Positions 1 through 8,668 of a stretch of 64,000 nt of DNA are shown here, one piece after another. The stretch is from positions 620,001 through 684,000 of the forward strand of contig NZ_SLVB01000002.1 in assembly GCF_004341845.1 (NCBI RefSeq). Reading direction: 5' to 3'. Each line of letters starts with the position of its first letter. The first letter of the stretch is position 1. This DNA is from Novosphingobium sp. PhB165. GTDB taxonomy: Bacteria > Pseudomonadota > Alphaproteobacteria > Sphingomonadales > Sphingomonadaceae. The position numbers and the translations under genes were made by a program. The notes under the pieces are model-generated. The model saw only the letters and a program-made list of their open reading frames with translations, was not told the DNA's origin and made no database searches.

Positions 1-735
1 CGCCCACGAAACCGGGGCATTGTCATTGACGCGCTGCCAGTCAAGGAACCGGATTACCCGGAAACCCTTGAGGAATGCGAGGAAATCGGGATCGAAGCGG
101 GCATCGGCCAGGGTTCCGACCTTGCGGCAATCGATGTTCTTCAGCGGGTCCTGCGGATCGGTGCGAACCAGCTCGATCCAGGCCAGCTCCTCGGGGTTAC
201 CGGTCGGTTGCAGATCCAGCGTCAGCGAATGCGCGTCGCTGTCCTGCACTCTGGCCACGCCGCCGGCTTGCAGTTCGCCCTTGCCGGTGAACGTGCACCG
301 CACGGTCTCCGGACGGAACGGCGCGCCCGGCAGGGCCAGCAGATGGGGGGCCGTCTCTCCCGGGTTCAACCATTTCACCCAGCCCGACGGATCGAGCTGG
401 CTGTCTCCCATCTGCTTCCAACTCTGCCCGCGAGACGAGAACCACTCGCCCTGCTCGATCAGGTTGGCGAAGACAGGCTGCCGGTTGTAGGTGAGCAATC
501 CGTAGAGATTGACCCCGATCACCGTGGGCCGCGGAGGGGCTGCTGCAGCCGGGTGCGGGGTCGGCGGGGCGGAAGGTGCAACGGCAACAAGCCGCGCCTC
601 CCGGCCCGACGCGCCAAGGTGGATGGAGAGAACGGCCGCAGCCGCAAGAGTGGAAATCCCTGCGAGCACAGTGAGTGGGCGTTTCAGCGTGACCGGCCTC
701 CGGCCGCCCTTTCCATGGGCGACGCTCTCCTGCAC
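1..735 (-). CDS. Partial secreted glycoside-hydrolase-like protein of the exopolysaccharide locus
   Basis: This gene is read leftward and runs off the left edge, so only its first 245 codons are present. Using the GTG at 735, the protein has a basic N-terminus, a hydrophobic segment (about residues 22-38), a Pro/Ala-rich linker and then a domain beginning VIGVNLYGLLTYNRQ. It later contains RFLDWQRVN. This G-x-N-L opening and R-F-x-D-W-x-x-x-N pattern resemble large secreted proteins with a TIM-barrel glycosidase-like fold in sphingomonad polysaccharide clusters; the fold call is from memory of the pattern, not a search. The start is uncertain: GTG 735 overlaps the upstream wecG-like gene by 52 bases, and GTG 669 is an alternative that would keep the membrane segment. 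A role in trimming or modifying the polysaccharide is inference. Confidence 0.6.
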   Translation of the reverse strand, partial: MQESVAHGKGGRRPVTLKRPLTVLAGISTLAAAAVLSIHLGASGREARLVAVAPSAPPTPHPAAAAPPRPTVIGVNLYGLLTYNRQPVFANLIEQGEWFSSRGQSWKQMGDSQLDPSGWVKWLNPGETAPHLLALPGAPFRPETVRCTFTGKGELQAGGVARVQDSDAHSLTLDLQPTGNPEELAWIELVRTDPQDPLKNIDCRKVGTLADARFDPDFLAFLKGFRVIRFLDWQRVNDNAPVSWA

Positions 736-1541
736 CAGGTCTGGTGAATGCTGAAGATCTGCGGTCCCTCGATCAGGTACCGCCGCCAGAGTCGCTGCGG
801 ATTGGCGCAGAGGCGGTAAAGCCATTCAAGCGCCATCTGCTGCATGACCACGGGCGCCCGCTGCTCCTCTCCGGTCAGGAAGTCGAGGCTGGCGCCGATG
901 CAGAAGCCGACGCCGCGTGCGCCGCAGGCCTTGGCCACGCGCCGCGCGACGATCTCCTGCTGCGGCGATCCCACCGCCAGGAACGAATAGCGGGCCTTGG
1001 CCTCCACCACGAAGCGCACCGCGCGGGCAAGCTCGCGCGGGTTATGGATGAAGCCCATCGGCGGATTGTAGTGCCGCACGTTGCGCAGGCCGAAGCGCTT
1101 CGCGATCTCGTCGATCTTGGCGCTGCTGCCGCCCAGGATGGCAACCGGATCGTCCGGCGCGATACGCTCGAACAAGGCGGCGGTCAGGTCGCTGCCGGTC
1201 ACGACCGGTAGATCCCGGCCGACGGTCCGCGCGAGGCGGGACAGGATGCGGCTGTCGCACAGCGTCATCCACGCACCGCGATAGGCGGGCCAGAGATCGG
1301 AGCGCTGGAGCTGGAGGCGGACCACGTGATCGACATTGGGCGTGACCACGTAAGTAAACCGGGCGGAAGGCGCGCGCCGGATCACGGCGTCGAGCGCAGT
1401 CTCCATATCGATGGGCGTGAAGGCCAGTTCGAGAAACTCCACCGGATCGGAGGATTTGCGTATCATCTCCGCTGCCGGTGAAAGCGCGCGGGCGGACGGC
1501 ACTGCGGTCTCGAACTCGTGATGAATGCTGAGCGTGGACAT
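684..1541 (-). CDS. WecG/TagA/CpsF family glycosyltransferase
   Basis: This 285-residue protein belongs to the WecG/TagA/CpsF family (GT26), which transfers a sugar from a nucleotide donor onto a lipid-linked intermediate at the inner face of the cytoplasmic membrane. Diagnostic stretches are TPNVDHV (residues 67-73), the conserved CDSR (95-98), a GS-PQQE motif near 192-197 and the C-terminal EWLYRLCANPQRLWRRY. Length matches the family. The ATG at 1541 is preceded by a strong GGGGAGGTGA ribosome site. It is divergent from the export operon and is followed, with overlap, by the glycosidase-like gene. Its exact donor and acceptor cannot be read from sequence. Confidence 0.9.
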   Translation of the reverse strand: MSTLSIHHEFETAVPSARALSPAAEMIRKSSDPVEFLELAFTPIDMETALDAVIRRAPSARFTYVVTPNVDHVVRLQLQRSDLWPAYRGAWMTLCDSRILSRLARTVGRDLPVVTGSDLTAALFERIAPDDPVAILGGSSAKIDEIAKRFGLRNVRHYNPPMGFIHNPRELARAVRFVVEAKARYSFLAVGSPQQEIVARRVAKACGARGVGFCIGASLDFLTGEEQRAPVVMQQMALEWLYRLCANPQRLWRRYLIEGPQIFSIHQTWCRRASPMERAAGGRSR

Positions 1542-1846
1542 GCGTCACCTCCCCGCCCGTATTATGCAGCGACGCGCCGCCGCGATCTGTTCACCGAACC
1601 GCCACCCGCATCGAACCTCCGGAAAATTCGGACCGGGATTTTGCGGCCGGATCTTTCGGCCTGTTTGCCCCCTGAAACCTTGCGAATTCTCCGGGGGGTG
1701 AAGACCGAACCACAATCGTACGATTTCATGGCTTTTCCCAAATCGTTAAGGTTTATCCATGATCGCGGGGAAGCCTCAAAACCGGCCGAAAAACCGGTTT
1801 GCAGAACCCGTCTGAGACCCGTCAAATACGGGGACGAGGAGGTAAA
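1542..1846. promoter_or_regulatory. Divergent intergenic region of the exopolysaccharide cluster, with leader hairpin
   Basis: This 305-base gap separates the leftward glycosyltransferase from the rightward export operon and must hold both promoters, although I cannot assign -35/-10 boxes with confidence. A hairpin sits at 1778-1800 (AAACCGG, 8-base loop, CCGGTTT), ending 46 bases before the export-gene start, so it probably lies in the 5' leader. The GTG at 1847 is fixed by the adjacent GAGGAGGTAAA ribosome site. Confidence 0.5.
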
Positions 1847-2557
1847 GTGCCCATCGCAAGCCATCCGATCCTGTCCGCCAGCCGTCCGGTTCGCCGGGGT
1901 CACGCCTTCGAGCGGTCCATCGGGATCGGCATTCTCATGGCGGTACTGGCAGCAAGCACCGCGCCGGTCATGGCGCAGGAAACCGCGCCGGTCTCCACGG
2001 CGGCCGTGGGCGCGGCGATGGCCGCCTCCCCCGCCGGTGCAATGACGCCGCGCTACACCATCAATGCCGGCGACTCGCTGGACGTCTTCGTCTGGGGCGA
2101 GGATCGCATGCAGCGCCAGGTGCTGGTTCAGCCGGACGGTACTTTCTCGTTTCCACTCGCCGGAACCGTCAAGGCGAGCGGCCGCAACGTCTCCGACATC
2201 GCTGCCGAAATCCGGGACCGGATCTCGCTCAATTATCGCGGTACTCCGCCCGACGTGACGGTCTCGGTGCGTGAAACCACCGGCATGCGCTTCTTCGTGG
2301 TGGGCAAAGTGCGCACGCCCGGCGGTTTCACCGCGGGCACCGCGCCCAACATTCTTCAGGCGCTCAGCATGGCAGGCGGTACCGCGGACTTCGCGGACGT
2401 CAAGAACGCGGTGATCCTTCGCCAAACCCCCCGTGGCGAAGTGGTCGAACCGGTAGCGCTCAACAAGTTGCTAAAGGGGGGACGGGCGATGGAGGCAGGT
2501 AAACTTGCCAAGCCGCTGCCGACGCTTTCGAGCGGCGACGTTCTCGTCATTCCGTGA
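1847..2557 (+). CDS. Polysaccharide export protein (Wza/GumB type)
   Basis: This 236-residue outer-membrane export protein should form the polysaccharide exit channel with the following barrel and co-polymerase. It has a signal peptide ending near PVMAQE (about residue 44), a Poly_export domain (about 69-125, YTINAGDSLDVFVWG) and an SLBB-like domain (from about 148, FFVVGKVRTPGG). There is no lipobox cysteine, so unlike classical Wza it is not an obvious lipoprotein. GTG 1847 is preferred to an upstream in-frame start because GAGGAGGTAAA lies directly in front. Its stop overlaps the start of the next gene, indicating translational coupling. Confidence 0.92.
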   Translation: MPIASHPILSASRPVRRGHAFERSIGIGILMAVLAASTAPVMAQETAPVSTAAVGAAMAASPAGAMTPRYTINAGDSLDVFVWGEDRMQRQVLVQPDGTFSFPLAGTVKASGRNVSDIAAEIRDRISLNYRGTPPDVTVSVRETTGMRFFVVGKVRTPGGFTAGTAPNILQALSMAGGTADFADVKNAVILRQTPRGEVVEPVALNKLLKGGRAMEAGKLAKPLPTLSSGDVLVIP

Positions 2558-3786
2558 AGGGCCACAGGCATGTTCCCATCATGGCATCCGCCACTGCAAT
2601 CGTTTCCACGATGGGCCCTGCAATCGGCCTCGCCATGCTGCTGCCGCAGCCTGCCTTCGCCCAGGCACAAGTTTCTCCGGTCACGGATACCGCCCCGATC
2701 ACTGCCACAGGCACGGCCCAGTCGCCGCCTCATATCGAGTTCGACCTGAGCATGTTCGGGGGGCGTAATCCTTTCCTGATCCCCGGCGAAGATGCCTTCA
2801 CCGTCGGCGGCGAAGTGGCCGCACGGGGAGGCGCGGGCCTGGACCTTGGCCCCGGCACTCGTCTTCAGGCTGATGGTAGCGTGGCCTTCCGGCAGTACAG
2901 CCAGGGCTACGGCAATTTCGTCACCGGCGGTGTCGCGCTCGCGCTGGACCATCGGCATAACGAATATCTCTCGCTGCACACCGATGCCTCGTTCGAGCGG
3001 ATCCTGTCGATCGAGGAACTCACCGACAGCATCGATTCCGCCATCGATCCGCTCAGCCTTCAGGACCGCACGGTCCTTGGGCAGACGGTGACCTGGCACA
3101 GCGATGCCCTGACGACGGTGAGCGGGCGGGTCGACTGGAACCGGCTGGTCCCGCACGATTCCCTCCTGCTGGACAAGACATCGGCGCTGGGCGCCACGTT
3201 CAATGCCCAGCGGCAGATCGACTCGTTGACCACGCTTGGTGCGGTCGGCGTCTTTACCTGGACGAAATCGAAAACTGGCGGCGACCCGAATGCGTGGTCG
3301 GTCCGGGCCACGGCCTCGCGCCGGATGGGCCATGGCTGGCGCGCCGAGGTCGAACTCGGCATCGCCCAGACGTCTCGCCTCGACACGTTCGGACAGCGCG
3401 GAAGCGGCGGCGTGCAATTCGCCGGTTCCGGCCAGTTGTGCCACGAACCGGGCCACGTCAGCGTCTGCATCAACGCCAGCATCGAACCCGTGGTCACCAG
3501 TTTCCGGGGCATCCAGCGGGAAAGCGCCGTCGGCGCCACGCTCAACTGGCGGACCAGCGAATACGGAACCATCACTGCCAGCGCAGACTACCGGCGCACG
3601 CCCCAGCTGGGGCCCAATGGCGACATCAACGCAACCCGGCTGTCGGCGCGCTACGACCACAGGCTGGATTCGCGGATGTCGGTATTTGGCGGCGTCGAAT
3701 ATCGCCGAAGGACCGGCATTGGCGGACAACCCGCCGATTCCGCCGTCCTTCAGATCGGCATCACTCTCGGGATACCGCGCCGATGA
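2554..3786 (+). CDS. Outer-membrane beta-barrel protein of the export operon
   Basis: This 410-residue protein has a signal peptide ending near PAFAQAQ and then many alternating short beta segments rich in Gly, Arg and aromatic residues. The C-terminal part (ADYRRTPQLG, then FGGVEYRRR and IGITLGIPRR) fits a barrel of the kind often found directly downstream of gumB-like genes in sphingomonads. GTG 2554 overlaps the upstream stop; ATG 2581, nine codons in, is an equally credible start. It is coupled by overlap to the downstream GumC-like gene. A role as an accessory porin for polymer secretion is inferred from position only. Confidence 0.75.
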   Translation: MKGHRHVPIMASATAIVSTMGPAIGLAMLLPQPAFAQAQVSPVTDTAPITATGTAQSPPHIEFDLSMFGGRNPFLIPGEDAFTVGGEVAARGGAGLDLGPGTRLQADGSVAFRQYSQGYGNFVTGGVALALDHRHNEYLSLHTDASFERILSIEELTDSIDSAIDPLSLQDRTVLGQTVTWHSDALTTVSGRVDWNRLVPHDSLLLDKTSALGATFNAQRQIDSLTTLGAVGVFTWTKSKTGGDPNAWSVRATASRRMGHGWRAEVELGIAQTSRLDTFGQRGSGGVQFAGSGQLCHEPGHVSVCINASIEPVVTSFRGIQRESAVGATLNWRTSEYGTITASADYRRTPQLGPNGDINATRLSARYDHRLDSRMSVFGGVEYRRRTGIGGQPADSAVLQIGITLGIPRR

Positions 3787-5276
3787 CACTATCGATCAAG
3801 CCTCCTGCCCTGCCAAAGACGGACCCTGACGGGCTCGGCATCTACCTGCGTGAGATCGTTGCGATCCTCAGACGGCGCTGGCGATGGTTGATCCCGCCCG
3901 TCGTAGTCGGCCTGCTGGCGGCAGGCGTGGCGATCGCGCTGCGCAACCCGCTCTACCAGTCGAACGCGACGCTGCTGATCGATTCCCCGCAGATCCCGAC
4001 CACGCTGGTCGCCTCTCCGCTGACCGACATCGCCGATGAGCGGATCGCCAAGATCCGCCAGCAGATCGTCAGCCGGGACAGCCTTGCGCACCTGATCCGG
4101 GACAACGACCTCTACCCGGCCCAGCGCGCCAAGCTCGACACGCCCACGTTGCTGGAACTGATGCGCAGCAACATCGGGGTCGATCTTGTCGGCACCAATC
4201 AGGGCATCGGGGGCCGGGGCAGCACGATCGCCTTCACGCTGTCGTACAAGTACGCCGATCCGCAAAAGGCGCAGGCCATTACCGAGCAACTGACCCAGAT
4301 GTTCCTGGTGGAAGACAAGCGCTTCCGCACCGAACAGGCGACCGGCACGGCAGCGTTCCTTGAACACCGGTCAGAGGAACTGGAGCGGCAGCTGCGCGAT
4401 CTGGAAGACAAGCGGCGCGATGTCGAGGCGCGGTATGCCGGTGCGCTTCCCTCCGAAGTGGCGCTCAGTGCGCAGTCCAGCTCCGCCCTCCGCGCCGAGA
4501 TCTCCCGGACCGATTCCGAAACGCAGGGGATCATCCAGCAGAACGGGCTGCTCGCCTCGCGCCAGCAGGAACTGGATCAGGCACCGCCTGCGGGATCCGA
4601 AGGCCTGCGCACGGCCCAGGCTCGGCTCGCGCAGCTTCAGGCCATCCATTCCGACAGCTTTCCAGACGTGATCGCGGCCAAGGCCGAAGTCGAGCGCCAA
4701 AAAGTCGTGGCCGCGCAGCAGCCGCAGCAGGCCTCGAACGTCGTGGTCTCGGAAATCGCTGCTGGCCGCAACCGCATCGCGGTGCTGTCGGACCGGCGGT
4801 CCGAACTGATCCGGACCATGGGTGACATGGACCGCCGCGCCGCCGAGGCGCCAGAGGCCGCCTACCAGCTCAACATGATCGAGCGCGAGTACGATAACCT
4901 CAAGCGCCAGTACGACTCGCTTCGCGAGAAGCAGCTCGACGCGCAAGTCGCCGCCAATCTCCAGACCGAAGACAAGGGCGAGCGCTTTACCGTCGTCGAT
5001 CAGCCCAGCCTGCCGCTGGAACCCTTGGGTGCCAAGCCGCTGGTGCTGATCCTGATGGGACTGGTGGGCGGCATGGGCCTCGGACTGGCCCTGATCTTCA
5101 CCTACGAACTGGTCAGCGGCACGATCCATGGCGAGGAAACGCTGACGCGGACGGCGCAGATTCCGGTGCTGGGCGTGGTTCCCGCGCTTCAGCCGGAAGA
5201 CGCCCTGTTTCCCCGCATCCTGCGGTGGATAGAAGCGCGATGGGCCGGCATCAGACCGGCGAGAGGAGCAGCATGA
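3783..5276 (+). CDS. GumC/Wzz-type polysaccharide co-polymerase
   Basis: This 497-residue inner-membrane protein controls chain length and connects polymerisation with export. An N-terminal Wzz domain contains transmembrane segment 1 (about residues 36-53). A long coiled-coil periplasmic region follows, with heptad-like EELERQLRDLEDKRRDVEARY, and transmembrane segment 2 lies at about 417-442. The tail ends without a kinase domain, so the ATPase is supplied by the separate downstream gene. The start ATG overlaps the preceding TGA (ATGA). A longer open frame reaches back to 3294, but that part only shadows the barrel gene. Confidence 0.93.
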   Translation: MTLSIKPPALPKTDPDGLGIYLREIVAILRRRWRWLIPPVVVGLLAAGVAIALRNPLYQSNATLLIDSPQIPTTLVASPLTDIADERIAKIRQQIVSRDSLAHLIRDNDLYPAQRAKLDTPTLLELMRSNIGVDLVGTNQGIGGRGSTIAFTLSYKYADPQKAQAITEQLTQMFLVEDKRFRTEQATGTAAFLEHRSEELERQLRDLEDKRRDVEARYAGALPSEVALSAQSSSALRAEISRTDSETQGIIQQNGLLASRQQELDQAPPAGSEGLRTAQARLAQLQAIHSDSFPDVIAAKAEVERQKVVAAQQPQQASNVVVSEIAAGRNRIAVLSDRRSELIRTMGDMDRRAAEAPEAAYQLNMIEREYDNLKRQYDSLREKQLDAQVAANLQTEDKGERFTVVDQPSLPLEPLGAKPLVLILMGLVGGMGLGLALIFTYELVSGTIHGEETLTRTAQIPVLGVVPALQPEDALFPRILRWIEARWAGIRPARGAA

Positions 5277-6079
5277 TGAACGCGGAAACCAGCGTGGAGC
5301 CCACGCTTCGCCTTGCCGAACCGGTTGCCACGGGCTCCGGCCGCTGGGTGCTCGATCCCGAGGTGCTCACCCGGAATCACATCGTCGGGTTCGGAGCGAT
5401 GAGCGATCACTCGCGGCCCTTCTTCATGATCCGTTCGGGCCTGCTGCACCATGCCACGGCAATGCACCAGCGCGTCTTCGCAGTCACCTCCGCGCAGGCG
5501 GGCAACGGCAAGACGCATATCGCCACGAACCTTGCCGCGACGCTCAGCCGCATCCATCCCACGATCCTGCTGGAACTCGACCTTCACCAGCCCTCGCTCG
5601 GGCAAAGGCTGGGCCTGCCGACAGACACGCCCGGCATCGACGACTACCTTTCGGGCGAGGCCGCGTGGGAAGACACCGCGATACAGATCGAGGGCTTCGA
5701 CCTGACCGTGCACCGCGTCCGCCTCGCCCGCGTCAATGCGGGAAGCCTGCTCGCCTCGGCGGCGCTGGCCGACATCCTGAAGCGGCTGCGCTCTAACAGT
5801 AACGGGCCGATCTGCATCGTCGATACGCCGCCCGCACTTATCGGGGACGATCTTGTCCTGATCGCGCGCGGCATCGACGGCGTCCTGCTGGTGGCCGAAG
5901 AGGCGCGCAGCCGTAAACGCGACATCATCGATGTGGCGAACGCGCTGAACCCGACGCCGATTGTCGGGACGATCCTCAACAACTCGATCGCACTTCAGTC
6001 CCGTTCCAATTCCTACGGCTACTATTACCAGGACGACCGCGAGGGCCATTCCACCGGAGCGCCACTCGCCAACCTTTAG
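5273..6079 (+). CDS. CpsD/CapB-like tyrosine-kinase-type ATPase
   Basis: This 268-residue P-loop protein matches the cytoplasmic kinase half of bacterial tyrosine kinases and should partner the GumC-like protein. Visible motifs are a P-loop AQAGNGKTH (residues 74-82), ILLELDLHQPSLG in the Walker A' position (from 98) and CIVDTPP as Walker B (about 177). A C-terminal tyrosine cluster, SYGYYYQDD (Tyr 248, 250, 251, 252), would be the autophosphorylation tail. The P-loop reads GNGKT rather than the usual GEGKS/T, and the first Asp of Walker A' is Glu, so catalytic strength is uncertain. ATG 5273 follows GAGAGGAGC and overlaps the upstream stop. Confidence 0.85.
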   Translation: MMNAETSVEPTLRLAEPVATGSGRWVLDPEVLTRNHIVGFGAMSDHSRPFFMIRSGLLHHATAMHQRVFAVTSAQAGNGKTHIATNLAATLSRIHPTILLELDLHQPSLGQRLGLPTDTPGIDDYLSGEAAWEDTAIQIEGFDLTVHRVRLARVNAGSLLASAALADILKRLRSNSNGPICIVDTPPALIGDDLVLIARGIDGVLLVAEEARSRKRDIIDVANALNPTPIVGTILNNSIALQSRSNSYGYYYQDDREGHSTGAPLANL

Positions 6080-6150
6080 CAGCTCCGTGAAGCGCAGGAT
6101 GCGGACGAACCGGCGGGGTAGCCCTGCCCGCACGCAAGGGAGGTAAGACG

Positions 6151-7116
6151 ATGACGGGCATGACCCGCGATCAGAAAGCGCGCTGGTTGCACGATCTGCC
6201 GGCACGCAGCGCGTTGAAGATCACCAATCAGCGCCATGTCCGCATGTGGCTTGCCGGCAAGCATAGTCAGGCGCTGCATCGCCATAGTGGTGCCCTGCGC
6301 AGCCTTTCCGCCGCCGATGCCCGGATCGTTGCCGCGCTGGACACGCACGGCGTCTACATGACGACGCTGGACGAATTGAGCCTGCCCGGCTCGCAGGCGT
6401 TGCTCGCACAGGCCGGCGAACTGGCGAGCGCTTTCGCCGAAGAGGCTCGGGCTCTGGCAAGCCAGGGCACGGAATTCATCATCGTGCCGCCCAGCGACAT
6501 CGTTCGCAATCCGTGGATTTACCGCTGGGGCGTGCAGGAGCGGCTGCTCAACATCGCGGAGGCCTATCTTGGCCTGCCGGTCGCCTATGACGGGGTGGCC
6601 ATCAATTACACCGTCGCCGACGGCCGCGCGATTTCCACGCGCAAATGGCACCGCGACTGGGAAGACCGCCGCATGCTCAAGATCGCGGTCTATCTGCACG
6701 ACGTGGATACCGATGGCGGTCCGTTCGAGCTGATCGCGCGCGCCGACACGCTGCAAAACGACCGCGACGGCTTCACGTACGAACTGGCCGACGATGCCGA
6801 GCTGGAACGCCGGCTGGGCGCCTCGTTCCAGAACGATGTCGTCAGCTGCGTGGGCCCGCGCGGGACCGTGGTGTTCTCCGACACGGCGCGCTTCTTTCAT
6901 CGCGGTAAACCCGCCACCCGGCGTGACCGCGCGGCGCTGTTCTACAGCTATTTCGCCAATCCGCCGCGCCATCCGTTCCTGTGCGAACGCACGGGACTGT
7001 CGCGCAAGGATATCGCACAGATGGCACGTTTCCTTCCTCCCCGGCAGCGCAAGGCGGCGCTCTGGCGGCGGCAACTGTCGCTGCTGCTGCGGATGATACC
7101 GCCTGCAGGACTGTAA
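6151..7116 (+). CDS. PhyH-like Fe(II)/2-oxoglutarate dioxygenase family protein
   Basis: This 321-residue protein looks like a phytanoyl-CoA dioxygenase-family enzyme. An H-x-D pair occurs in KWHRDWEDRR (His 167, Asp 169) and a distal histidine in ARFFHRGKP (His 250). A following Arg before ALFYSYF could hold 2-oxoglutarate, completing a plausible 2-His-1-carboxylate iron site. ATG 6151 has GGAGGTAAG just upstream. It lies 71 bases after the kinase-like gene on the same strand and so may belong to the export operon. The substrate is unknown; oxidation of a sugar, lipid carrier or acyl group of the polysaccharide is inference. Confidence 0.7.
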   Translation: MTGMTRDQKARWLHDLPARSALKITNQRHVRMWLAGKHSQALHRHSGALRSLSAADARIVAALDTHGVYMTTLDELSLPGSQALLAQAGELASAFAEEARALASQGTEFIIVPPSDIVRNPWIYRWGVQERLLNIAEAYLGLPVAYDGVAINYTVADGRAISTRKWHRDWEDRRMLKIAVYLHDVDTDGGPFELIARADTLQNDRDGFTYELADDAELERRLGASFQNDVVSCVGPRGTVVFSDTARFFHRGKPATRRDRAALFYSYFANPPRHPFLCERTGLSRKDIAQMARFLPPRQRKAALWRRQLSLLLRMIPPAGL

Positions 7117-7148
7117 GGATTTTCGCGGCTCAGACCTGTTTCACCGAG

Positions 7149-7191
7149 TTGCCCGCTTCGTCAGATGTCCCCCCACTGACGGAGCGGGCAA
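7149..7191. terminator. Bidirectional terminator hairpin
   Basis: A 16-bp stem (TTGCCCGCTTCGTCAG at 7149-7164 against CTGACGGAGCGGGCAA at 7176-7191, one G-T pair) with an 11-base loop lies between two convergent genes. No long T-run follows on either strand, but length and location fit a shared terminator. Confidence 0.7.
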
Positions 7192-7208
7192 TACCCTGGA
7201 AAAACCTG

Positions 7209-8537
7209 CTAGACTAACGGCGCCAGCAGCGCCGCAAGCCCGGCCGCGCAGCGATCCGGAGCATGGTCTTGCAAGACCCGCTCCCGCCCGCGCTCACCCA
7301 TCGCTCCAAGCTCATCGGCAGGCGCATCCAGGGCCGCTTCCAGCGCCTCAGCGATCGCATCGACGGATCCCGAAGGCACCAGCCAGCCCACATTGTCATC
7401 CACCAGCTCGGGAATGCCCGCGATGGCGGTGGCGATCACCGGGCGGCGGAGCGCCATCGCTTCCATCAGGACCACCGGGAGCCCTTCGGCAAAGCTGGGC
7501 AGCACGAACGCGCGTGCGGCGGAAAGCGCGCTGCGGATCTCCTCCGGACCAGCCCAGCCGAGCAGGCGTATGCTGTCGCCAAGGCCGAGCCGGGCGATCT
7601 GCCGCTCGATCGATGCGCGGTCCTCGCCGTCGCCCAGTACGTCTAGCGCGATGGGGCGCCTGGCCGCGACACGGCCGACCGCCTCAATCAGCAGCGGCAA
7701 TCCCTTCTGTGCGCTGAGCCGCGCGACGCAGACAAAACGCGAGGCATCGCCGGGCGGCACGGTCTCGATATCGCCGAAGAACGGCGCATCCGGCGCGCAG
7801 TGCACGACCTGAATGCGGTTCCAGTGCTCCGGGTCGGACCATCGCATCAACTGCCCCCGCCCGAAGCTGGACACCGCCGCCACGAAAGCCGCATCGGCAA
7901 TCTTGCCCGGCAAGTCGAGGGCTAGCGGGGAATCGAACTCGTCGGGGCCGTGGACGGTAAAGCTGTAGGTCACCGGCGCCAGCTGCGCGACAAGGCGCGC
8001 AACCATGGCCGGATTGGTGCCGAAGTGCACGTGGAGATGCCGCGTCCCCTCGCGTTCGAGTTGCCGCGCCAGCAGCGCCGCCTCCGCGAAATAGGCGCAG
8101 GCCCGCAGCCGGTTGCCGGGGCCGGATGCCCGCAGCGACAGCCGCAGCGCCCGCCATACCGCACCGGGGCGTGAAGCCAAACAGGCCGCAACCGCACCGG
8201 CAAGGCCCGCCGCATTGTCCAGCAGCGAGGTCGTGAGCCCAGCTTCGGCGCGATCCTCCTGCCCCACCAGCGGCTGGTCCGACCGGCGCACGGTGAAGCG
8301 GCTGACCGCAAAGCCCTGCCGCTCAAGCGCGGCGATCTCGGTGCGGATGAAACTGTGGCTGATCTTGGGGTAGACGTTCGTCAGGTACGCGACCCGCCGC
8401 GTTCCTGCTGCCTGAGCAGAGGCTGTACCATGGACGGCCTGCGCCTGTGCTCGCCGCTCCGCCGCTCCCCCTGTATCGCCGCGCCGTCGCGGCAGGACGA
8501 AGGGGCCGGATGCCGCGCTGCCTGCAATCTCGATCAT
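7209..8537 (-). CDS. GT4 glycosyltransferase (colanic-acid WcaL/AmsK-like)
   Basis: This 442-residue protein is a GT-B fold, family 4 glycosyltransferase. The acceptor half begins RRVAYLTNVYPKISHSFIRTEI, the typical start of WcaL/AmsK/ExoL-like enzymes. The donor half shows RFVCVARLSAQKGLPLLIEA, LDVLGDGEDR and the E-x7-E motif region EGLPVVLMEAMALRRPV. About 45 residues before the domain are low-complexity and could reflect an over-long start. It is transcribed toward the export operon and divergently from the GT61-like gene. It probably adds one sugar of the repeat unit in the cytoplasm; the sugar is not readable. Confidence 0.88.
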   Translation of the reverse strand: MIEIAGSAASGPFVLPRRRGDTGGAAERRAQAQAVHGTASAQAAGTRRVAYLTNVYPKISHSFIRTEIAALERQGFAVSRFTVRRSDQPLVGQEDRAEAGLTTSLLDNAAGLAGAVAACLASRPGAVWRALRLSLRASGPGNRLRACAYFAEAALLARQLEREGTRHLHVHFGTNPAMVARLVAQLAPVTYSFTVHGPDEFDSPLALDLPGKIADAAFVAAVSSFGRGQLMRWSDPEHWNRIQVVHCAPDAPFFGDIETVPPGDASRFVCVARLSAQKGLPLLIEAVGRVAARRPIALDVLGDGEDRASIERQIARLGLGDSIRLLGWAGPEEIRSALSAARAFVLPSFAEGLPVVLMEAMALRRPVIATAIAGIPELVDDNVGWLVPSGSVDAIAEALEAALDAPADELGAMGERGRERVLQDHAPDRCAAGLAALLAPLV

Positions 8538-8668
8538 GGCTCACATTATGCGGCAGCGTGGCGCTTCGCGGCATTGCGACTTTTCCCAATGAGTTTTGGC
8601 CTGTGTTGCGTGGGTGGGCCGTCGCCCGGATGCGCGTACGCGCGCGTCATGAGACCCTTCGGGGATGA

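Noticed and set aside
3294..3782. N-terminal extension of the GumC-like gene
   Set aside because: It overlaps the barrel gene in another frame; the Wzz domain starts just after ATG 3783, which overlaps the preceding stop.
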